Part shown: piece after piece, positions 34,001-38,745 of the stretch | Numbering within the stretch: the stretch's first letter is position 1 | Layout of the letters: each line of letters starts with the position of its first letter | NCBI GenBank assembly: GCA_910577795.1 | Contig: CAJTNW010000004.1 | Coordinates: 1 to 38,745, forward strand | Direction of reading: 5' to 3' | Origin: an uncultured Christensenella sp. | Lineage (GTDB): Bacteria > Bacillota > Clostridia > Christensenellales > UBA3700 | Length of the DNA stretch: 38,745 nt | Notes under the pieces: model-generated | The model's input: only the letters and a program-made list of their open reading frames with translations | Databases searched by the model: none | Told to the model about the DNA's origin: nothing | Program-made: the position numbers and the translations under genes

Positions 34001-34864
34001 TTATTGTCCTCTTTCTTCCATTTTGATTTTTATTTCATCACAGTTGATACCAACAATTGGCTCGCCTAAATCTTCAGATAATTTAGCAATTAAATCATAG
34101 TTCATATAATTTTCTACTGAGCGAACGATAGCATCTGCTCTTTTTGCTGGATTACCAGATTTAAAAATACCGCTACCAACAAACACACCCTCTGCTCCTA
34201 AATGTCTCATAAGCACTGCATCTGCTGGAGTTGCAACACCACCTGCTGAAAAGTTAGGAACTGGCAATTTACCATTTTCGTGAACAAACTTAATCAAATC
34301 ATAAGGAACTTGAAGTTGTTTTGCCTCTTCATATAACTCGTCAGGACTCATAGCCTTAACTGCTCTCATTTGTGCTTGCATTGCTCTCATGTGTCTAACT
34401 GCTTGAACAACATCACCAGTACCAGCCTCGCCCTTTGTTCTTATCATACTAGCACCTTCTTGAATACGACGAAGAGCCTCGCCCAAATTTCTTGCACCGC
34501 AAACAAATGGTGCTTTAAAAGCCATTTTATCAACATGGTAAACATCATCTGCAGGAGTTAAAACTTCACTTTCGTCAATAAAGTCAATATCCATAGCCTC
34601 AAGTAATCTAGCCTCAATAAAATGTCCAATTCTACATTTAGCCATTACTGGAATTTTTACAGCCTTTTGAATTTCTCTAATCATTTTAGGGTCACTCATA
34701 CGGCTAACACCGCCCTCTCTTCTGATATCAGCAGGAACTCTTTCCAAAGCCATAACAGCACCAGCACCAGCAGCCTCTGCGATTTTTGCTTGTTCTACAG
34801 TAGTAACATCCATAATTACTTTACCTTTCAAACTTTCTGCAATTGGATTATTAATCTTGTACAT
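34001..34864 (-). CDS. pdxS: Pyridoxal 5'-phosphate synthase lyase subunit PdxS
   Basis: Synthase subunit of the deoxyxylulose-independent vitamin B6 pathway: condenses ribose 5-phosphate, glyceraldehyde 3-phosphate and ammonia to PLP. The 287-residue barrel carries VIMDVTTVEQAKIAEAAGAG (Asp19), the Schiff-base Lys76 in MAKCRIGHF, Lys144 in MIRTKGEAGTGDV, and FSAGGVATPADAVLMRHLGA. The family is very conserved and the match is clear. The glutaminase partner pdxT normally follows directly, but here a terminator follows and no pdxT is in the window. It may be elsewhere, or free ammonia may be used. The promoter is TTGTAA/TATAAT. Confidence 0.97.
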   Translation of the reverse strand: MYKINNPIAESLKGKVIMDVTTVEQAKIAEAAGAGAVMALERVPADIRREGGVSRMSDPKMIREIQKAVKIPVMAKCRIGHFIEARLLEAMDIDFIDESEVLTPADDVYHVDKMAFKAPFVCGARNLGEALRRIQEGASMIRTKGEAGTGDVVQAVRHMRAMQAQMRAVKAMSPDELYEEAKQLQVPYDLIKFVHENGKLPVPNFSAGGVATPADAVLMRHLGAEGVFVGSGIFKSGNPAKRADAIVRSVENYMNYDLIAKLSEDLGEPIVGINCDEIKIKMEERGQ

Positions 34865-34891
34865 ATATGTAATCTCCTTTTAAGGTAAACT

Positions 34892-34940
34892 TTCATTTTA
34901 GACATTATAACACATTTTTTTTTTAGTTACAAGCAATAAA
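34892..34940 (-). promoter_or_regulatory. Promoter of pdxS
   Basis: On the minus strand TATAAT is preceded by a 17-base A-rich spacer (including A10) and TTGTAA, roughly 40 bases before the pdxS ATG; AAAAGGAGAT is the ribosome site. Confidence 0.6.
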
Positions 34941-35004
34941 AAATAATTAAATCAAAATTTTATTTTTTATCTGCCATAAAATTTAGTTATATTGCTTTTA
35001 CACA

Positions 35005-35043
35005 ACTTAAAAAAATTTAAGTCTTTTAAGAATAATAAAAGAC
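35005..35043. promoter_or_regulatory. Two inverted repeats upstream of the small XRE gene
   Basis: ACTTAAA (35005-35011) pairs with TTTAAGT (35016-35022). Overlapping it, GTCTTTT (35021-35027) pairs with AAAAGAC (35037-35043). Both lie 60-100 bases before the XRE-like gene and may be its own operators. They could instead be hairpins in AT-rich DNA. Confidence 0.4.
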
Positions 35044-35102
35044 ATTCTTATCATAATTTGCTAAAATATCTTATATTTCAATTTAATAAAAGGAGTTTTT
35101 AT

Positions 35103-35357
35103 ATGACAATAGTGGAAGCAACGGCACAAAGGACAATAAATTTAATGAAAAAATATAACCTAACTCAAAAAATGTTTGAAGAAAAATCAAAGTTACCTCA
35201 CCGAAGTATGAACAAATTACTTTTACGCAAATATAAGGATATTAACGTTAAACTATTGCACAAAATTGCAAATGGTTTTAACTTATCTATTTACCAGTTT
35301 ATTGATGACGAATTGTTTGATATGTCTAATATAGAATATAAGGATAATAAAAAATAA
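35103..35357 (+). CDS. Small XRE/Cro-type helix-turn-helix protein
   Basis: An 84-residue DNA-binding protein consisting of little more than one helix-turn-helix domain: RTINLMKKYNLTQKMFEEKS (first helices), then LPHRSMNKLLLRKYKDINVK (recognition helix region) and LLHKIANGFNLSIYQFIDDELF, the typical end of XRE domains. A longer frame opening at 34992 is rejected because AAAGGAG lies 7 bases before the ATG at 35103. It stands alone, divergent from pdxS and convergent with yerC. Its targets are unknown; overlapping inverted repeats upstream may mean autoregulation. Confidence 0.8.
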   Translation: MTIVEATAQRTINLMKKYNLTQKMFEEKSKLPHRSMNKLLLRKYKDINVKLLHKIANGFNLSIYQFIDDELFDMSNIEYKDNKK

Positions 35358-35368
35358 AATAAGGATAA

Positions 35369-35402
35369 AAAAGTTGCCTATTATGGCAACTTTTGTTTTT
35401 TG
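35369..35402. terminator. Bidirectional terminator between the XRE gene and yerC
   Basis: Perfect 10-bp stem AAAAGTTGCC (35369-35378) with GGCAACTTTT (35385-35394), loop TATTAT, followed by GTTTTTTGG on the plus strand. It serves the two converging units. Confidence 0.85.
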
Positions 35403-35409
35403 GTTTTTA

Positions 35410-35694
35410 TTATTTTAATATAGATTTTTCCACAGCCTTTTTATAACCATCAGAGCCACGATGCACGCATTTTGACACTCTGCTTAAAGTTGCAGAAGAA
35501 ATACCTGTTGCAGATATAACTTCGTTATAAGTCATACCATCTAGCAAAAGTTTAGCGGCTCTTAATCTTTGAGCCATTTGCTCTACTTCTTTATAAGTGC
35601 ACAAGTCCTCAAACAAAGCCTTGCACTCCTCAACAGTTTCTATATCTGCTATTGCCTTATACAAATCTGGCAAAAATTCTTCATAATTAGACAT
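35410..35694 (-). CDS. yerC: TrpR-like regulator of the YerC/YecD family
   Basis: A 94-residue all-helical DNA-binding protein of the TrpR-related YerC/YecD family. The helix-turn-helix is ALFEDLCTYKEVEQMAQRLR followed by AAKLLLDGMTYNEVISATGI and SSATLSRVSKCVHRGSDGYK, closely matching the family. In several Firmicutes YerC is a stand-alone gene; here it is the last gene of an amino-acid ABC transporter operon, 11 bases after the ATPase. That suggests it controls the transporter in response to its substrate. A perfect palindrome fills the promoter spacer of that operon and is a natural operator candidate. An AGGGGGT ribosome site precedes the ATG. Confidence 0.93.
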   Translation of the reverse strand: MSNYEEFLPDLYKAIADIETVEECKALFEDLCTYKEVEQMAQRLRAAKLLLDGMTYNEVISATGISSATLSRVSKCVHRGSDGYKKAVEKSILK

Positions 35695-35705
35695 ACATTA
35701 CCCCC

Positions 35706-36758
35706 TTATGCCTTTAGTATTTTATCCATAAAGTCTTTTGTTCTTTGCTCTTTTGGATTATCAATAACTTCTTTAGCATCACCATACTCCAAAATTTTAC
35801 CGCCATCAAGGAATATTACTTTGTCAGCAACTTCTCTTGCAAACATAATTTCGTGAGTAACAATAAGCATAGTAGTGCCACTATCTCTAAGCCCACTAAT
35901 AACTTTTAGCACTTCACCAGTAAGTTCTGGGTCCAAAGCAGAAGTTGGCTCATCAAAACACAAAATTTCAGGTGACATACACAAGGCTCTTGCTATTGCA
36001 ACCCTTTGTTTTTGTCCACCACTTATCTCACAAGGATAAGCATCTGCCTTATCTAATAGCCCAACTTTTGATAGTTGTTCTTTGGCAAGTTCTACTGCTG
36101 TTTGCCTGTCCATTTGCTTTACTAGCATTGGCGCCATAATAATGTTTTCAATAACTGTTTTGTGAGGGAAAAGATTAAAGTCCTGAAAAACAAGCCCCAT
36201 TTTTAAAGCCTTTTCTCTTAAAACATTATCTGTAGGATAAATACTAACATTCATTTCTGCAAGTGGAGTGCCATACTCGTCTGTAGGGATATATTTTTTA
36301 AAATATTCTTTTTTATAAACCATTTCTACAGGAACTTTAGCAAAAAACTTTATCTTTTTTCTTCCGTATTCCTCAACTGTTTGAACTAACTTAAGTTTAA
36401 AACCATTACCACAAGGTATTTTTTGCACAAACTTAAATGTTGGCTTTACTGGTTTTAATTCAGAAGTAACAATTTCTTCCCCACCAATACTAATACTACC
36501 GCTTTGTGCTCTTTCCAAAAAAGTTAGACATCTTAAAAGTGTAGATTTACCACCACCACTTGAGCCAATTATAGCAACAACTTCACCTTTTTTCATACTA
36601 AAACTAATATTTTTTAGTACATGATTTAAGCCAAATGATTTGTTTAAATCTTTTATTTCCAAAACATTATCAGAATTATTTTTATCTTCAGTAACTGTTT
36701 CCTCTATCATTAAATCAGAGGTTTTATTTAAATCTTCGTTTTGCAAACTATTTTCCAT
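35706..36758 (-). CDS. Amino-acid ABC transporter ATPase with N-terminal extension and insertion (system 2)
   Basis: GlnQ/HisP-type ATPase, 350 residues instead of about 240-250. It has an acidic, Asn/Glu-rich N-terminal extension (about 1-32). Walker A is GSSGGGKST (65-73), the Q-loop MGLVFQDFNLFPHKTVIENI, signature ISGGQKQR, Walker B ILCFDEPTSALDPE and switch His in VTHEIMFA. Between GSISIGGEEIV (ends about 97) and LREKALKMGLVFQ (from 180) lie about 82 residues where relatives have roughly 10-12. This insert looks beta-rich and basic (PTFKFVQKI, FKLKLVQTVEEYGRKKIKFF, EYFKKYIPTDEYG). It sits at the same place as the insert in system 1 but shows no evident similarity to it. AAGGAGGGG precedes the ATG. 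Confidence 0.92.
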   Translation of the reverse strand: MENSLQNEDLNKTSDLMIEETVTEDKNNSDNVLEIKDLNKSFGLNHVLKNISFSMKKGEVVAIIGSSGGGKSTLLRCLTFLERAQSGSISIGGEEIVTSELKPVKPTFKFVQKIPCGNGFKLKLVQTVEEYGRKKIKFFAKVPVEMVYKKEYFKKYIPTDEYGTPLAEMNVSIYPTDNVLREKALKMGLVFQDFNLFPHKTVIENIIMAPMLVKQMDRQTAVELAKEQLSKVGLLDKADAYPCEISGGQKQRVAIARALCMSPEILCFDEPTSALDPELTGEVLKVISGLRDSGTTMLIVTHEIMFAREVADKVIFLDGGKILEYGDAKEVIDNPKEQRTKDFMDKILKA

Positions 36759-36767
36759 AACCCCTCC

Positions 36768-37412
36768 TTATCTGTACCTATTAGTACGTTTTTCCAATTT
36801 AGAAAAAATGATAGTTAAAATACCTACAAATGCCAAATAGAATAATGCTGTTGCAAAGAATGGAGCCAAATATCCGCTATTCAAAAAATCTTCGCCTACA
36901 AAAATCAACTCTGACAAACCAATAATTTTTGCAAGTGATGTATCTTTTACTAAAGTAATAATCTCATTACTCATTGGTGGCAAAATATTTTTGTAAATTT
37001 GTGGCATTGCAACCTTTACAAAAGTTTGACTTTTTGTCATTCCCAAAACCTGACATGCCTCATACTGACCTTTTGGTACGGCTTCCATTCCGCCTTTAAA
37101 AATAACAGAAAAATAACATGCATAATTTACTGAAAAAGCAATTAATACTGCAATAAATTCTTGACGGATACTAAATCCCCAATTCAAAAGTCCTGGGACA
37201 TAATAAACAACTATGATTTGCAACATTAACGGAGTACCTCTTATTATCCAAATAAAAGCATCCATTAAAAACTTAACTGGTTTAAATTTGCATTTTTGTA
37301 AAAAAGCAAACAATAGTCCCAAAGGCAAAGCAACGGCAAGGGTAGCAATAAATATTGCTACCGACATGCCGAAACCTTCAAATAATTCTATAAACACTTG
37401 TTGTACATTCAT
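36768..37412 (-). CDS. Amino-acid ABC transporter permease (system 2)
   Basis: HisMQ/GlnP-type permease, 214 residues from the ATG at 37412 (AAGGATAAGT upstream); a longer frame to 37457 overlaps the binding-protein gene and is rejected. Features: IFIATLAVALPLGLLFAFLQ, WIIRGTPLMLQIIVVYYV, coupling loop GQYEACQVLGMTKSQTFVKV, then MPQIYKNILPPMSNEIITLV. The plan is ordinary. It begins 14 bases after the binding-protein stop and ends within the ribosome site of the ATPase gene, so the operon is tightly packed. As in system 1 there is one permease gene, implying a homodimer. Confidence 0.93.
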   Translation of the reverse strand: MNVQQVFIELFEGFGMSVAIFIATLAVALPLGLLFAFLQKCKFKPVKFLMDAFIWIIRGTPLMLQIIVVYYVPGLLNWGFSIRQEFIAVLIAFSVNYACYFSVIFKGGMEAVPKGQYEACQVLGMTKSQTFVKVAMPQIYKNILPPMSNEIITLVKDTSLAKIIGLSELIFVGEDFLNSGYLAPFFATALFYLAFVGILTIIFSKLEKRTNRYR

Positions 37413-37425
37413 ACTTATCCTTGTT

Positions 37426-38271
37426 TTATTTATCCAATTCAATGCCCATTGGTGCATTAACTGTATAACCGATTACAACTTTCTTTTTGTTTTTCAACTC
37501 GTTTTTCCACTCGTCGCCTTTCAAACTTGATGTCCAAGTCATTTTTACTTTTCTGTCAGACAAACCATATTTTTCTGCAACTTGACTATAAGTAGTATCT
37601 TGTAATTCAACTAACTTAGTGTTGATAAAGTCAATTAATTTTTCATTGCCTTTCTTTGCTGCTACACCATACTCTTCTCTTATTTGCTCATAGTCACTTA
37701 TTGTTACTATCTTTAAATCAGTATAACTACCATCTTTTTGATTTAGCAAATAACCAGCCATTGTTGAGTCAATTATTGCTACGTCTGACTGACCAGATTT
37801 TACTTCTATCAAAGCATCTATTTGTGCTGAGATTTCTTTAATATTAATATTGATATTTTTGTTATCTTTAATATCTTGTGCTGTTTCTTCACCTGCTGAA
37901 CCATCTTCTACAGCAACTTTCTTACCAGCCAAATCTGCAAGTTTAGTATATTTAGAAGCATTTTCGCCTTTAACTACAACTGCTTGCTCATTTGTTAGAT
38001 ATGGGATAGATATTTGCATTGTCTCTTTTCTGTCATCAGTAATTGTTAATCCATTCCAAACCAAATCAATTTTTCCTGAATTTAACTCAATTTCTTTTTT
38101 AGACCAGTCAATTTTACGAGTTACAACCTCAATACCCTCTTTTTCAAAAATTGCTTTTGCTAGGTCAATATCAAAACCACTTACTTCTTTAGGGTTACAT
38201 GCAACAAGACCTATAATTGTTACAATAGCAAGTGCTATAACTGCTACTATTGTTAAAATTCTCTTTTTCAT
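37426..38271 (-). CDS. Amino-acid-binding lipoprotein, apparently circularly permuted (system 2)
   Basis: Family-3 solute-binding lipoprotein (281 residues, lipobox LVAC, Cys25). Only four residues after the lipid Cys it enters the fold at VSGFDIDLAKAIFEKEGIEV, without the usual first strand. It continues normally: DWSKKEIELNSGKIDLVWNG, LTITDDRKETMQISIPY, LADLAGKKVAVEDGSAGEET, SDVAIIDSTMAGYLL, YGVAAKKGNEKLIDFINTKL and VAEKYGLSD. After a linker the missing first strand appears at the very end: NKKKVVIGYTVNAPMGIELD (261-280). In relatives this strand comes directly before the GFDIDLAK segment. The order is thus rotated, with a cut at a different place from system 1. ACCESS: AAGGAGTAAC precedes the ATG. 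Substrate likely a polar amino acid. Confidence 0.92.
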   Translation of the reverse strand: MKKRILTIVAVIALAIVTIIGLVACNPKEVSGFDIDLAKAIFEKEGIEVVTRKIDWSKKEIELNSGKIDLVWNGLTITDDRKETMQISIPYLTNEQAVVVKGENASKYTKLADLAGKKVAVEDGSAGEETAQDIKDNKNININIKEISAQIDALIEVKSGQSDVAIIDSTMAGYLLNQKDGSYTDLKIVTISDYEQIREEYGVAAKKGNEKLIDFINTKLVELQDTTYSQVAEKYGLSDRKVKMTWTSSLKGDEWKNELKNKKKVVIGYTVNAPMGIELDK

Positions 38272-38328
38272 TTTTGTTACTCCTTTTTTTCTTGCTTATC
38301 GCAAGTTTGTTGTTTTGTTTATGTTACT

Positions 38329-38357
38329 ATTATACTTTAGTGCACTAAAGTTGTAAA
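38329..38357 (-). promoter_or_regulatory. Promoter of ABC transporter 2 - yerC operon
   Basis: TTTACA (38352-38357), a 17-base spacer and TATAAT (38329-38334) on the minus strand, about 55 bases before the binding-protein ATG. The spacer is almost entirely a palindrome. Confidence 0.8.
38334..38351. promoter_or_regulatory. Perfect palindrome in the promoter spacer (operator O1)
   Basis: ACTTTAGTGCACTAAAGT is a perfect 18-bp palindrome that fills the space between the -35 and -10 boxes. A bound protein would exclude RNA polymerase. The operon's own YerC/TrpR-like product is the best candidate. Confidence 0.7.
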
Positions 38358-38392
38358 GTGTTTTTAAGCAATTCCCTGGATTTTTGCCAATA

Positions 38393-38408
38393 CTTTACTA
38401 TGCTAAAG
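38393..38408. promoter_or_regulatory. Second CTTTA-N6-TAAAG site (operator O2)
   Basis: CTTTACTATGCTAAAG repeats the half-sites of O1 (CTTTA, six bases, TAAAG) 58 bases away, centre to centre, upstream of the -35 box. Two matching sites support a real operator pair. Confidence 0.55.
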
Positions 38409-38745
38409 CGCAATTACACAATAATACCGTTTTTTTGTTACCTTTATTCAGACAAAAAAGTGCTGATTTTAACACTTTTGATAGTTTGCAATATATTTGT
38501 ATAAACTAAAATAAAAATCTATTTGCATAATTTTATCTTAAACATAACGATTAAAAAATAATAAATAACAATTTAAACTATATCAAAACCCTCAAAAAAG
38601 CCATATTTATCAATATGTATAATAAAAAATAACATTTCTATTTACATTAATGATATATAAAGTTTGATAGTTTTTACATTTTTATTGTTTTGTGTTTAGT
38701 AATTATTTAAAAAAATTAAAAAATTTTATTAAATTTTACTTGACC
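38409..38745. other. AT-rich right edge without a gene
   Basis: About 340 bases with no coding frame. A hairpin AAAAAAGTG/CACTTTT near 38453-38480 has a T run on the minus strand and could end a gene lying beyond the right edge. The rest is nearly pure A/T, with no RNA gene recognised. Confidence 0.5.

Noticed and set aside
34992..35102. 37-codon N-terminal extension of the XRE protein
   Set aside because: It has no ribosome site and covers overlapping inverted repeats; AAAGGAG precedes the inner ATG.
1..38745. CRISPR arrays, insertion sequences, prophage or plasmid genes
   Set aside because: No regularly spaced repeats, transposase, integrase, capsid or replication genes were found on either strand.

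Overview
The window looks like chromosomal DNA from an anaerobic, low-GC Gram-positive bacterium of the Clostridia type. The evidence is oxygen-sensitive class III ribonucleotide reductase (nrdD-nrdG), Mini-ribonuclease III, RlmB, PdxS, a YerC/TrpR-like regulator, an HxlR regulator, many lipoproteins with class II signal peptides, strong GGAGG-type ribosome binding sites and very AT-rich intergenic DNA with bidirectional hairpin terminators. No tRNA, rRNA, CRISPR, insertion sequence or prophage was seen. The genus cannot be named from what is visible.

Layout. 1-2.5 kb (minus strand): phosphate uptake genes, pstS followed by an unusual single gene that joins PstC and PstA; this part is visibly richer in G+C than everything to its right. 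2.8-5.2 kb: a small membrane protein with a NeuD-type acyltransferase, then a cupin gene divergent from an HxlR regulator with a palindrome between them. 5.2-8.4 kb (plus): an anaerobic ribonucleotide reductase operon with two NrdR-box-like sites. 8.5-12 kb (minus): an operon encoding a winged-helix/nucleotidyltransferase (LicC-like) fusion, a GPH-family symporter and a metallophosphoesterase. 12.2-14 kb: a BspA-type leucine-rich-repeat lipoprotein. 14.2-20.5 kb: AMP-dependent ligase, tex, and an MMPL/RND exporter broken by a one-base shift. 20.8-23.6 kb: amino-acid ABC transporter 1. 23.7-25.6 kb: an intracellular GH13 amylase. 25.7-31.4 kb: a degenerate response regulator and a housekeeping run (radC, gltX, mrnC, thyA, dfrA, rlmB). 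31.6-35.4 kb: an M20 dipeptidase, an aldo/keto reductase, pdxS and a small XRE protein. 35.4-38.3 kb: amino-acid ABC transporter 2 with a YerC/TrpR-like gene at its end.

The most striking observation is that both amino-acid ABC transporters are architecturally abnormal, in parallel but not identical ways. Both substrate-binding lipoproteins read as circular permutations of the ordinary family-3 binding fold, cut at different places: one carries the usual C-terminal segment at its N terminus, the other carries the usual first strand at its C terminus. Both ATPases carry a large, mutually unrelated insertion at the same site, between the Walker A region and the Q-loop. The fused PstC-PstA permease is a third rearranged ABC component in the same 39 kb.

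Several regulatory circuits can also be read from the DNA: a perfect palindrome filling the -35/-10 spacer of transporter 2 (candidate YerC operator), an inverted repeat inside the promoter of the winged-helix/nucleotidyltransferase gene (candidate autoregulation), a palindrome in the HxlR/cupin divergent promoter, and paired NrdR-like boxes before nrdD. All functional assignments come from reading motifs by eye; no database search was run.
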